A DNA stretch of 33,044 nucleotides from Oscillospiraceae bacterium (GTDB lineage: Bacteria; Bacillota; Clostridia; Oscillospirales; Ruminococcaceae), in the NCBI GenBank assembly GCA_021200775.1, contig JAJQGB010000016.1, positions 22,540-55,583 of the forward strand, read 5' to 3'. Under the pieces are notes generated by a model, which was not told the origin of the DNA, ran no database searches, and saw only the letters and a program-made list of their open reading frames with translations. A program made the translations under genes and the position numbers. Below are positions 15,013-24,303 of this stretch, piece by piece. How positions within the stretch are numbered: position 1 is the stretch's first letter; every line of letters begins with the position of its first letter.

Positions 15013-16944
15013 ATGCTGAATATAATCAAAAAACTGATAGGGTATAAGGAGGTTCTGATAAGTACAGAGCCAACATACTGGGTGCATTACGTGAACCATA
15101 CTTATTTTCCGAAAAAGAACCGAATCAATGAATATCAGACAACGCCCGATAACTTGAAATTATGTTTTCTCGGGATTTCTGGAGATAAGTTTAACGAGGT
15201 ATTTTATAACAGTGGACTCTCGGCAGATATTACTGAAAGAGCGAACAAAATCTGCGACGGACACACGATAGTATTTGACGTGGAAACGTCAGAAATCAAA
15301 GGGAAGTGGAGCGAAGATCCAAAGACAGGGTATAATTGGTCTCTTATTTACTATAAAGACGTAAGGGGACTATGCCCTCAGGGAACAGTAGAAAATCATA
15401 ATGATATAAAGTATGCGTGGGAATTAAGCTGTTCTCATTTTCTGGTAACACTGGCGCAAGCGTACGCAATTACGAATGAGAATAAGTATAAGGAAGCTTT
15501 CTTTGAACTGTTAGATGACTGGATGGTGCATAATCCGGTCGGGTACGGAGTGAATTGGTGCTGTACGATAGATGTGGCACTTCGAGCAATCAACATAGTC
15601 GTAGCCGCATCGATTTTTGCGTCCTTCTGCAGTGATTTTGAGAAGCAGTTTCAGCCATATTCAAAGTTGCTGTATACTCATATGCTTTTCATATATGACA
15701 ATCTGGAATATGGCTTTGTGAGAGAAAATCATTTTGTTGCCGACATTGTGGGATTAAAGATGCTTTCACAAGTATTTCCGCAGGATTCAGTTGCCCGTAA
15801 GATTTACAATTTTGCCAAAAAACAATTTCAAAAAGAAATCTTATTCCAAATTTTGCCGGATGGCGTAGAGCATGAAGCAAGCACAGCTTATCACGGACTT
15901 GTACTTGAACTTTTTACAATTGGATTGGCGACAGACGGAAATTTAATACAAACTATAAAGCCGCAATGCATCTCTCGCTTAAATCAGATGGTGTCCTTTT
16001 CTGAAAAATTGTTGAGCTTTCAGCGTTATCCGATAATCGGAGATAATGACAGTGAGCGAGTCCTCGATTTGAATGGCACTGGTACGTTCAGGAAAGAAGT
16101 CGTTGATTTTGCAAATTATGTGTTAGGAAATTCAGCAGATTCAATTAATGAGTATTCATTTCTATGTACTTGCACAATCGGAAAAGAGAAAGCAGCTGAA
16201 CCAACACGCAAGGAGCCAATCACCCTGACGGATTACACAGAAGGCGGATATGTATACTGCGAAAATGAAAAATATAAGCTGTTAATTCATACGGGAACTA
16301 TCGGCAGACGTGGACGAGGCGGTCATGGTCATAATGACCAGACATCGTTTGTCCTTGATGTTGGTGGAAATCCATTTATAATTGACCCGGGAAGCTGTGT
16401 ATATGAGCGTGATTTAGAGAAGAGACACAGATACAGAAGTACTGAAATGCACAATTGCATTGCTTTGGACGGCATTGAGCAAAATAGAATCAGAATTGAG
16501 ACGCCGTTTAAGATGGACAACGATACAAAGTGCAGGCATACCTCCGGGGTATTTGAGTCACAAGCGGAAATAAACTGTACTCATTTTGGATATGCAAAAA
16601 AAGCGGGTTGCAATGTTACCAGAGAATTTATAGTTTCAGACAGTCTTTCTGTCCGTGATTCCATTGAGGGAAGTTATAGAGGCGAATTTTCAGCGAACTA
16701 TGTATTCGCTGACACTGTAACGCTACATCAGATTCGCTCAAATGCTATAGAAGCGCATACCGGAAATCAGACTATCGAAATAATATTTGAAGGAATAGAT
16801 AGCTTGGAAATATACACAGGGACATTTTCGGAATCATATGGCGAAGAAAAGCTGACGTGTTGTTTGCTGTTAAAGGGACAAAAAGACAGTGAACATGCTG
16901 AAGTGAAAACGAATATCCATATTGTAGCGGGTGAGATAAAATGA
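15013..16944 (+). CDS. Heparinase II/III family protein (alginate-lyase-like fold) 2
   Basis: A 643-residue second member of the family, diverged from the one at 10835. Its putative active-site features are better kept: Asn239-His240 (VRENHFVAD), Tyr293-His294 (EASTAYHGL), and the metal/His motif GGHGHNDQ (His438, His440) followed by FIIDPGSCVYERD. The final part is a beta-sandwich. No signal peptide is seen. It overlaps the next glycosyltransferase by 4 bases (ATGA), so it is co-translated with biosynthetic genes rather than with export or degradation genes. A role in editing or length control of a uronic-acid polymer is inferred. Confidence 0.82.
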   Translation: MLNIIKKLIGYKEVLISTEPTYWVHYVNHTYFPKKNRINEYQTTPDNLKLCFLGISGDKFNEVFYNSGLSADITERANKICDGHTIVFDVETSEIKGKWSEDPKTGYNWSLIYYKDVRGLCPQGTVENHNDIKYAWELSCSHFLVTLAQAYAITNENKYKEAFFELLDDWMVHNPVGYGVNWCCTIDVALRAINIVVAASIFASFCSDFEKQFQPYSKLLYTHMLFIYDNLEYGFVRENHFVADIVGLKMLSQVFPQDSVARKIYNFAKKQFQKEILFQILPDGVEHEASTAYHGLVLELFTIGLATDGNLIQTIKPQCISRLNQMVSFSEKLLSFQRYPIIGDNDSERVLDLNGTGTFRKEVVDFANYVLGNSADSINEYSFLCTCTIGKEKAAEPTRKEPITLTDYTEGGYVYCENEKYKLLIHTGTIGRRGRGGHGHNDQTSFVLDVGGNPFIIDPGSCVYERDLEKRHRYRSTEMHNCIALDGIEQNRIRIETPFKMDNDTKCRHTSGVFESQAEINCTHFGYAKKAGCNVTREFIVSDSLSVRDSIEGSYRGEFSANYVFADTVTLHQIRSNAIEAHTGNQTIEIIFEGIDSLEIYTGTFSESYGEEKLTCCLLLKGQKDSEHAEVKTNIHIVAGEIK

Positions 16945-18104
16945 AGATATGTTTTTTTAATACAAAATTATTCGGTGCAAACGGTATAAGTAGAGTTTTA
17001 TCATGTTTGGCATCTGAGCTGGCTAAAGATAACGATGTTACGGTTGTAACATTTGAAAATCCGAACGAAGTTAATCGGGATATGTATAAATTATCCGATA
17101 AGGTAAACGTGGTATTTTGGAAACCTATATACGGAAAATGTTACATCAGACGAGCGGCACACAAAATTAATCAGCAGACTGATATTGTCAGGAAAATCAA
17201 TTCACCGGCACTGTATAATTGGATTTATCTGCCACGTCATATGCAGAATATTTGGGCTGAGTTTATCAATGAAAACGATTTTGATGTCGTAGTCGGTGTT
17301 CAAGCCAAAGGTGCATACATATTGGGAAGTATTGCGGACAGAATCAAAGCAAAAACAGTAGGCTGGCAACACAACTCTTATGCCGCATATATTGAAACAA
17401 AAGGAGATTATTATTGGAATCAAGATTATTTATTCGATACATATTTGCCCAAACTGGACGCCTATGTTGTTCTTAATGAATATGATGAGCAACAGTATCT
17501 TGAAAAGAAAAATATTAAGGCAACAACGATATATAATCCCAAAAGCTTTGTAAGCCAGAAAAAAGCGGAGTTAAACAGAAAGAGATTTATAGCTGTCGGA
17601 GCGCTTAGAAAGGCAAAGGGGTTTGATATGTTAATTGATGCCTTTCGAATATTTACCCAAAATACTCATGGGTGGGAATTAGATATTTTCGGGGAAGGCG
17701 AGGATTATGATTCATTACAGAGCATGATTTGTAATTCCGGGTTAGAAGGTCAAATCACGCTTAGAGGAGTCTCGGAAACTATTGATGCAGAAATGCTTGA
17801 CAGCTCCGCATTGCTTTTATCGTCAAGATGGGAAGGCATGCCGATGGTCGTATTGGAGGCACTTGAAGTAGGACTGCCGGTAGTGGCATTTGATATTACT
17901 GCAATGATTCCTCTTGTGGATGATGGAAAAGAAGGTATCATAGTGCCTCAGTTTGACGTTAATGCATATGCACAAGCAATGGAAAAAATCGCTGACAACA
18001 TTTCTCTCAGAAAGAATATGGGAAAAGCGGCTTCAAAAAAGGCTGAATGTTTTAGTGTGGAAGTTATAAAGAATAAGTGGGTCAATTTGTTTGAAAGCCT
18101 ATGA
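16941..18104 (+). CDS. Glycosyltransferase family 4
   Basis: A 387-residue GT-B enzyme. The N-terminal MKICFFNTKLFGANGISRVL has the Gly-rich acceptor loop; the C-terminal domain has FIAVGALRKAKGFDMLIDAF, DIFGEGEDYDSL and the EX7E segment SSRWEGMPMVVLEALEVGLP. It starts inside the end of the heparinase-like gene. A T7 run near its start (ATGTTTTTTTAAT) is in frame. Sugar specificity is unknown. Confidence 0.9.
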   Translation: MKICFFNTKLFGANGISRVLSCLASELAKDNDVTVVTFENPNEVNRDMYKLSDKVNVVFWKPIYGKCYIRRAAHKINQQTDIVRKINSPALYNWIYLPRHMQNIWAEFINENDFDVVVGVQAKGAYILGSIADRIKAKTVGWQHNSYAAYIETKGDYYWNQDYLFDTYLPKLDAYVVLNEYDEQQYLEKKNIKATTIYNPKSFVSQKKAELNRKRFIAVGALRKAKGFDMLIDAFRIFTQNTHGWELDIFGEGEDYDSLQSMICNSGLEGQITLRGVSETIDAEMLDSSALLLSSRWEGMPMVVLEALEVGLPVVAFDITAMIPLVDDGKEGIIVPQFDVNAYAQAMEKIADNISLRKNMGKAASKKAECFSVEVIKNKWVNLFESL

Positions 18105-18163
18105 TGATTTGGTGTATCACATAGGCAGATATGCGGTTGAGACATGAAATTAAGGTGATTGGT

Positions 18164-19231
18164 ATGAAAATAGCGTTTGTTATCAGTTCAATCAGAGGTG
18201 GCGGAGCTGAACAGGCACTAGCACGAATCTCATCCGGGTTGGCTGAAAGAGGTCACAGTATATATATTTATCTTCTCAAGCGAACAGATGACGAGTATCC
18301 AATCTCAGACAAAGTAAAGATTTCTGTATATGGGGATAGCAAAAAGTTTGCACCTATTGGAAAGATAAAGAGGATTAGCAATCTTCATAGGCTAATGAAG
18401 GAAAACGAGATAGATATAGTCGTTCCATTCTCCCCAATTCCTGCGGAAGATGCCTGTTTTGCTTCGCTTGGTCTGAAGACCAGGTTCATCAACACCGTAA
18501 GAAATAATCCTTGGGTATATCCTGACAGCAAATTTGGGCGAATGAGAAGAGATTTCTTCGTAAAAAAGGCTGACTTTTGTGTATTTCAGACGGAAGAACA
18601 GAAAAAATATTTTGATAAGTACAAATTGAATTCACAAATAATTTACAACCCTGTTTCAGAAGAATTCCTTTCCGTAAACAGAGAATATAGGGCTGTGCGT
18701 AGGGCTGTTACTCTTGGACGACTTGAAAGTCAGAAAAACCACGCAATGCTCGTCAATGCTTTCGCTTTAAGTAATAATGATAATCTGGTGTTGGAAATTT
18801 ACGGCGAAGGTAGTGAGAAAACAAATTTAGAGAATCTGATAGAGCGATTGGGAATGAAGGAAAAAGTCTTGCTGAAGGGAAGGACGAATAATCCGATTGA
18901 TGTGTTGAGCAAGGCAGATTTGTTTATTCTGTCATCGGATTACGAAGGAATGCCAAATGCTTTGATTGAAGCTATGGCAACCGGATTGCCTTGCATTTCT
19001 ACTAATTGCCCAACCGGTCCGGCACAATTAATTCAAACCGGTACAAATGGCATTTTAGTTCCGGTAAATGATATAGATGAAATGAAAAACGCAATCAATT
19101 TTGTGGCACTTGATCAGCTGAAAGCACAGGAAATAGGGAAAAATGCAAGAAGCACCATCAGTAAATGGTGCTCATTGGAGAATATACTTGATAGTTGGCA
19201 AGATGTGTTTGATTTCGTTTTAAATAGATAA
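18164..19231 (+). CDS. Glycosyltransferase family 4
   Basis: A 355-residue GT-B enzyme: MKIAFVISSIRGGGAEQALA at the N-terminus, and VTLGRLESQKNHAMLVNAF, LEIYGEGSEK, and the EX7E segment SSDYEGMPNALIEAMATGLP followed by CISTNCPTGP in the C-domain. This set is typical of GalNAc/GlcNAc-type GT4 enzymes, but specificity is not provable here. ATG 18164 is chosen because AAGGTGA lies just upstream; an earlier in-frame ATG (18131) lacks a ribosome site. Confidence 0.9.
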   Translation: MKIAFVISSIRGGGAEQALARISSGLAERGHSIYIYLLKRTDDEYPISDKVKISVYGDSKKFAPIGKIKRISNLHRLMKENEIDIVVPFSPIPAEDACFASLGLKTRFINTVRNNPWVYPDSKFGRMRRDFFVKKADFCVFQTEEQKKYFDKYKLNSQIIYNPVSEEFLSVNREYRAVRRAVTLGRLESQKNHAMLVNAFALSNNDNLVLEIYGEGSEKTNLENLIERLGMKEKVLLKGRTNNPIDVLSKADLFILSSDYEGMPNALIEAMATGLPCISTNCPTGPAQLIQTGTNGILVPVNDIDEMKNAINFVALDQLKAQEIGKNARSTISKWCSLENILDSWQDVFDFVLNR

Positions 19232-19250
19232 TGAAGGTGTAAGTGTTATT

Positions 19251-20444
19251 ATGAGCTTGACTGTTTCAACAAGAACATTGTATATGATTTCTCTCGCAGC
19301 ATATACGGGAATATCGATGGCTCATTCGTCTATACCGTATATGAAAACCGTGTTCTGGTTTTTGGTTATAGGAATCACGCTTTTTGATGTGCTTAGGAAT
19401 GGGATAGATAAGGTAGCTCTTAAAAATCTGATTACAATTGCCACATGGTATTTATTGTTCTTTATATTTGTATACCTGTCAAATAGGTGGGCGTACGTAG
19501 ACAGGACAGCCGATTCTACTGCATTTTATCAGATGGGACGTGCCTTGGCAGTTTCGCTGACGATGTGTTATTATGTCCGCTCTGAAGAGGATATTGAGGA
19601 TTTGCTCAAATCTGTCATGGTAGGAATGATATATTTCAGTGTTATATTCCTGTTCACGTCTCCTATATCTACATGGGGAACAACTCAAATGGGCGGCATA
19701 ACCGGACAGTTCCGTAACTTTACCGGATACGCATGTGCAATGTTTGCCTTGATTTGTCTGTATTTCTACCAAAAGTATGGGCAACAAAAGTATATTTTTG
19801 CCTTAGTCTGGTTTGCAGCTATTACTTTACTTACCGGGTCAAGAGGCGCACTTTTATCACTTGTAGTGTTGTTCTGCCTTTACTATCTGTTAAGCGGAAG
19901 CGCAACGAAAACAATGCGAAACATTGTAATAATTGCTATTGTTCTTTGCCTCGGATTCTACTTTATACTAAATAATGAATATTTTTACAATACAATTGGA
20001 GAAAGACTTTTGGAAATGATAGGCGTCTTAGATCAGGATCAGAGTACAATTGATAGAAATCTGTATAGATTTGTAGGCATAGAAATGTTTATGCAAAAGC
20101 CTTTGCTTGGATGGGGATATGATAATTTCGCATACTATATCAATCGTTTTACAGAATACAATAAGGAAGTATATAGTCATTGCAATTACACAGAAATATT
20201 AGCTGATTATGGCATAGTGGGCTTTGCAATTTACTATAGAAAGTATATTCCGACAATCAGAACGGAGTGGAAAAAGCATTCTTCTAACTTGTTGTCAAAA
20301 CTGTTTTTTGTGATAATGATAAGGTATATAATCTTTGAGTATTCCTCCATATCCTACTACCATTATATATACATTATTATCTTATCATTGGCGTTTATGC
20401 ATACTAATTTACTACATCTCAAAGACAAAGAGACTAATGAATAA
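19251..20444 (+). CDS. O-antigen/polysaccharide polymerase (Wzy-type membrane protein)
   Basis: A 397-residue protein with about ten hydrophobic segments. The Wzy_C/O-antigen ligase signature is present: a periplasm-type loop after LLTGSRGALLSLVV (near 195-208), then STIDRNLYRFVGIEMF, KPLLGWGYDNF and SHCNYTEILADYGIVG. It is predicted to polymerise flipped repeat units at the outer face of the membrane. It lies next to the flippase gene, as in Wzx/Wzy-dependent loci, and contains no G-tract. Confidence 0.85.
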   Translation: MSLTVSTRTLYMISLAAYTGISMAHSSIPYMKTVFWFLVIGITLFDVLRNGIDKVALKNLITIATWYLLFFIFVYLSNRWAYVDRTADSTAFYQMGRALAVSLTMCYYVRSEEDIEDLLKSVMVGMIYFSVIFLFTSPISTWGTTQMGGITGQFRNFTGYACAMFALICLYFYQKYGQQKYIFALVWFAAITLLTGSRGALLSLVVLFCLYYLLSGSATKTMRNIVIIAIVLCLGFYFILNNEYFYNTIGERLLEMIGVLDQDQSTIDRNLYRFVGIEMFMQKPLLGWGYDNFAYYINRFTEYNKEVYSHCNYTEILADYGIVGFAIYYRKYIPTIRTEWKKHSSNLLSKLFFVIMIRYIIFEYSSISYYHYIYIIILSLAFMHTNLLHLKDKETNE

Positions 20445-20491
20445 CAACCATGCGCATTGATTCGACAGACAAATAGGGAGGAAGACATTAG

Positions 20492-22012
20492 TTGAACAAG
20501 GAATATAGTAGATCTAAAAAGCTATTTTTGAACTCTGGCTCGTCATTGATATTTCAGATTACCACCGTTATATGTGGCTTTATTTTGCCACGTATTATTT
20601 TGAATACCTATGGCTCTGAAGTAAACGGGCTTGTAAACTCTATTACCCAGTTTCTTTCAATTATCGGATTCTTGGAGCTTGGCGTAGGTGCTGTAATTCA
20701 ATCTTCATTGTATAAGCCGATAGCCGAAAATGATTTTGTAGAAATAAGCAAAATAGTCCATTCAGGGCAAAAGTTCTTCAGAAAAATCGCAATGATATTA
20801 GTGGTATATGTCGCTGTTCTCGTGGTTTTCTATCCTTTTCTAGTAGACCAAAGTTTCGGATGGGTTTACACTGCAACAATGATTGTTGCTCTGAGCGTCA
20901 GCTCTTTTGCCCAATACTATTTTGGAGTGGTAGATAGACTGTTCCTAACCGCAAGCCAAAGAGGATATATACAGTATAATACCCAAACAATCACCCTGAT
21001 TGTCAACACTGTAGCATGTTGTATTTTGATTAAATATGGTGCATCTATCCATATGGTCAAACTGACAACATCAATTATTTATCTGTTCAGACCACTTGTT
21101 TTGAGGCTTTACGTCAACAAGCACTATCATATCGACAGAAAGATAGAGTACACCGGAGAACCAATTAAGCAAAAATGGAATGGGTTGGCACAACACATCT
21201 CTGCGGTGGTTCTCGACGGAACTGATAATATAGTACTTACTATATTTTCAACATTGAGTAATGTTTCTATATACTCTGTTTACCACATGGTTGTATATAA
21301 CGTAAAGAACTTGTTTACATCATCCACACAAGGCGTACATGCTCTTTTGGGAGAATTATGGGCAAAAAAAGAAACGAAGAAACTTTCTGATTTCTTCTCG
21401 TTATTTGAGTGGGCTTTACATACGGCTACCGTTTTTATCTTTTGTTGTTGTGGGGTTTTGATTATCCCCTTTGTTGAAGTTTACACGAGCGGAGTAACTG
21501 ACGTCAACTATATTCAACCTGTATTTGCTTATATTATTACAGCGGCAAATGCTTGTCATTGTTTGAGAATTCCATATAACAGTATGATTTTAGCGGCAGG
21601 ACATTATAAACAAACGCAGAAAAATTACATATTTGCCGCAAGTATCAATATAGTGATTTCTGTTGTTGCTGTTATTAATTTCGGACTGGTAGGAGTTGCA
21701 ATTGGAACACTTGTCGCCATGGTTTATCAGACAGTATGGATGGCATGGTATGTATCGAAAAATCTGCTCGAAAGACCTTTGCACATCTTTATAAAGCATA
21801 TTTTAGTTGATGTTGCATGTGTTGCTTGCTGTTTCTTTGCTGTCTCTTGGATTTCAATGAACTCAGTTTCTTATCTGTCGTGGATAATAATGGCGGTAGA
21901 GGTTGCAGTTATATGTTTTGTGGTAATAGCTGTTCTCAATATTATTTTCTACAGAAAGATATGTTGTGATGGCTTACGTTTAATAAAGGATAGGCTAAAA
22001 AGAAACAAATAG
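20492..22012 (+). CDS. Polysaccharide flippase (Wzx/MATE-like)
   Basis: A 506-residue polytopic membrane protein with about 12-14 hydrophobic helices. The N-terminus, SKKLFLNSGSSLIFQITTVI and GFILPRIILNTYGSEVNGLV, is typical of oligosaccharide flippases of the RfbX/Wzx class. It is predicted to move the lipid-linked repeat unit across the membrane. The start is TTG 20492, supported by AGGGAGGAAG at 20475-20484. No G-tract interrupts it. Confidence 0.87.
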   Translation: MNKEYSRSKKLFLNSGSSLIFQITTVICGFILPRIILNTYGSEVNGLVNSITQFLSIIGFLELGVGAVIQSSLYKPIAENDFVEISKIVHSGQKFFRKIAMILVVYVAVLVVFYPFLVDQSFGWVYTATMIVALSVSSFAQYYFGVVDRLFLTASQRGYIQYNTQTITLIVNTVACCILIKYGASIHMVKLTTSIIYLFRPLVLRLYVNKHYHIDRKIEYTGEPIKQKWNGLAQHISAVVLDGTDNIVLTIFSTLSNVSIYSVYHMVVYNVKNLFTSSTQGVHALLGELWAKKETKKLSDFFSLFEWALHTATVFIFCCCGVLIIPFVEVYTSGVTDVNYIQPVFAYIITAANACHCLRIPYNSMILAAGHYKQTQKNYIFAASINIVISVVAVINFGLVGVAIGTLVAMVYQTVWMAWYVSKNLLERPLHIFIKHILVDVACVACCFFAVSWISMNSVSYLSWIIMAVEVAVICFVVIAVLNIIFYRKICCDGLRLIKDRLKRNK

Positions 22013-22082
22013 GAGAGTAGGAATTCTTTTTAGCGGGTGAGTTATTCGCTCGGGCAAAATAACAAGGTGCGGGGGCATCCTC

Positions 22083-23108
22083 ATGGATAAAACTAGGGAA
22101 TTGGAAAATTGTAATTCGGTAAGGGCGTTCTTAATGCTTTGCATTGTTCTTTATCATAGCATGGCACTGTATAGTGTGGGGGGGTGGAGCCCTTTTTCTC
22201 CTGTTGAAGAAGCACCTTATCTCGGTATAATTGCAGAATGGCTTAATAGTTTTCATATTTATGCTTTTACATTAGTTTCCGGCTATGTGTTCTACTACAT
22301 GAGAATTGAGAAAGGAAGGTATGCCGATTATCTTCCGTTTGTGGCGAATAAGGCTAAAAGACTGCTAGTGCCATATGTATTTATGTGTACAATATGGGTT
22401 GCACCGGTTTATTGTTACTTTTACGGAACGGGGGGAGTCGTTTCAAAATTCGTTCTTGGCGTTAATCCGGGTCAGCTTTGGTATTTACTGATGCTGTTTT
22501 GGGTGTTCGTGCTGTTTTGGACTATTTCAAAGTTTGCGGACAAGCATCCTTTTGTGGGAACTGTAATTGTTTGCTTGTTCTATTTCACTGGTTGGTTGTT
22601 ATTTAAGGTAGAGGTTATCCCCAATCTATATATGTTCAAAACCGCATTGATGTATGTGCTGTTTTTCTACATAGGGTTTTTATTGAGAAAATACAAGTGG
22701 GATTGGCTATATCGCATTCCTTCTGTCGTATACTTGGCTGCTGACTTGGCACTGTTTGCTGTAAATCAATTGATAAGCGATTATTCCGGACTATTCTGGT
22801 CCGCTATGAGATTCGGCGTAAGTGCTTTACTGCACATAGTCGGTGCTGTTATGGCATTTATAATCTTACAGAGAATTTCAGAACACTGCGGTAGAAGTAA
22901 AGTGGTCGGCTTCTTTTCAAAACACAGCATGGCTATTTATTTGGTGCATCAGCAACTGATTTACTTCACAATTGGCTGGTTTAATGGGCTTGTACCACCG
23001 ATTGCCTTGGTGGCGATAAATTTTGTTTTGGCATTTGGAGTTTCTACTGTGTTTGCGGTTCTGATGTCCAAGACCAAAGTAACCAGATTTTTGATTGGCA
23101 GTAAATGA
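22083..23108 (+). CDS. Acyltransferase family 3 membrane protein 1
   Basis: A 341-residue protein with about ten membrane helices. The N-terminal NSVRAFLMLCIVLYHSMALYS has the Arg and catalytic-type His expected for acyltransferase 3 (OafA/WecH-like) enzymes; later motifs are NPGQLWYLLMLFW and HSMAIYLVHQQLIYF. Predicted role: O-acylation, usually O-acetylation, of the polysaccharide. A G7 tract (22178-22184) encodes V-G-G-W at residues 32-35 and is in frame, and a G6 run lies at 22430-22435, so the gene is ON but open to slippage. Confidence 0.87.
   Translation: MDKTRELENCNSVRAFLMLCIVLYHSMALYSVGGWSPFSPVEEAPYLGIIAEWLNSFHIYAFTLVSGYVFYYMRIEKGRYADYLPFVANKAKRLLVPYVFMCTIWVAPVYCYFYGTGGVVSKFVLGVNPGQLWYLLMLFWVFVLFWTISKFADKHPFVGTVIVCLFYFTGWLLFKVEVIPNLYMFKTALMYVLFFYIGFLLRKYKWDWLYRIPSVVYLAADLALFAVNQLISDYSGLFWSAMRFGVSALLHIVGAVMAFIILQRISEHCGRSKVVGFFSKHSMAIYLVHQQLIYFTIGWFNGLVPPIALVAINFVLAFGVSTVFAVLMSKTKVTRFLIGSK
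22178..22184 (+). repeat. G7 tract in acyltransferase 1 (in frame)
   Basis: Seven G in GTG-GGG-GGG-TGG, near codon 33. Present length keeps the frame. Confidence 0.95.
22430..22435 (+). repeat. G6 run in acyltransferase 1
   Basis: Six G in ACG-GGG-GGA, encoding T-G-G. It is in frame and shorter than the other tracts, so weaker as a slippage site. Confidence 0.85.
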
Positions 23109-23117
23109 GGTGCAAGT

Positions 23118-24144
23118 ATGAAAGCAGAGAATATGGATTCGACTAAAGCAGGTCGTATCGAATGGCTAGATGCGTTAAGAGCTTTGGCAGCTATTCTGGT
23201 GGTATTAGGTCATCAGATGCCTGAATATGGGACACCCTTCTTTGTGTTCATGACGCCAATACAAATGCCGCTATTCTTTATTTTGACCGGATATTTCTTC
23301 AAGATAAAATCAGGAAGTATTCGTGAGATGTTTCAGTACCTGTTTTTCAGAATTTTAGTTCCATGGCTCACATTAAGTATATCATATAATATTATTGTTT
23401 ATTGTTATAAAGGTGATTTTGAATCTATATTGAGTCTCATATATAGTATGATTTCAGGAAGTGCTAACTGGTATATGATATGCTATATGATTGCATATAC
23501 CGTTTTGTTCCTTGTTTCTAAATATGTAAATCGGTTCGATTTAAGAATCATTTGCCTTTTTGCTGTTGGAGGAATTAGTCTTGTGCTTGGATATTTTGGA
23601 ATAGCGGGCTTTGCTAAGTTCAATACAGCATTGACCGTTCAGATATATTTGGCATTTGGAGTTTTGCTGAAAAAATATAAAGATAAAGTTTTATCGCTTC
23701 CTTGGTGGACGGTAGGAATCGCTACGATGATATATATTGTCTTCGGATTAGTAACCTGTGTGTATTATCCGGGAGTAAATCTGGATGTAAACAGAAATCA
23801 ATATTACAACTATGTGATTTCGTTTGGAATGGTTCTGTGTGGAAATTATGCGTTGGTGAGGATTTTTGAAGGATTATCAAGAAAGGTTAAAATTCCTAAT
23901 TGGATTATTCAGATTGGACAAAACACATTGGTTATTTATCTGCTTCACGGAATAGTGATTGGATGGTTGAAAAAGTTTCTTCAGATCGTGTGGGGGTACA
24001 TGGGTACAAGCGATTATTTACACGGTATTCGCTGTTACAGTCGCAACTATCTTTGGTGTAATTTGTAGCAGGTTTTGCCCAATCATTGTTGGAAAATATA
24101 AGTGGAAATCGAGGCGAAAGTTGAACATTTCCACGAAAAATTAA
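23118..24144 (+). CDS. Acyltransferase family 3 membrane protein 2, frame broken near its end
   Basis: A second acyltransferase 3 protein. RIEWLDALRALAAILVVLGH opens it (Arg and His as in the family), then MPLFFILTGYFFK and NTLVIYLLHGIVIGWLKKF. In the start frame it ends at 24068 with an unlikely tail (HGIRCYSRNYLWCNL). From about 24010 the frame one base further on encodes a convincing last helix and basic end, IIYTVFAVTVATIFGVICSR then KYKWKSRRK, with a stop at 24142-24144. A G5 run (23992-23996) lies at the break; four or seven G would join the parts. The joined length of about 341 equals that of its neighbour. At present the last membrane helix is replaced, so activity is doubtful. Confidence 0.78.
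23992..23996 (+). repeat. G5 run at the frame break of acyltransferase 2
   Basis: Five G in GTG-TGG-GGG-TAC. Changing the run to four or seven G puts the conserved last membrane helix in frame. The exact shift position could be anywhere from here to about 24025. Confidence 0.6.
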
Positions 24145-24303
24145 TATGGTACAGTTCCTCTTTGGCATGGACATAGTCAGCTGAGGTCTTGGATGTGAAG
24201 ATATTATTAAAAATATTATGATTGTGTTTGAAATAGGAGAAGATAAGGCTTTGATATTAGGTAAAGCCCAATCATACGTTTAACTTTAGAAAGGACTAAA
24301 TCA

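Noticed and set aside
16949-16957. T7 run near the start of a glycosyltransferase as another switch
   Set aside because: It is in frame, A/T runs are common in this AT-rich part, and there is no split gene or paralogue evidence.
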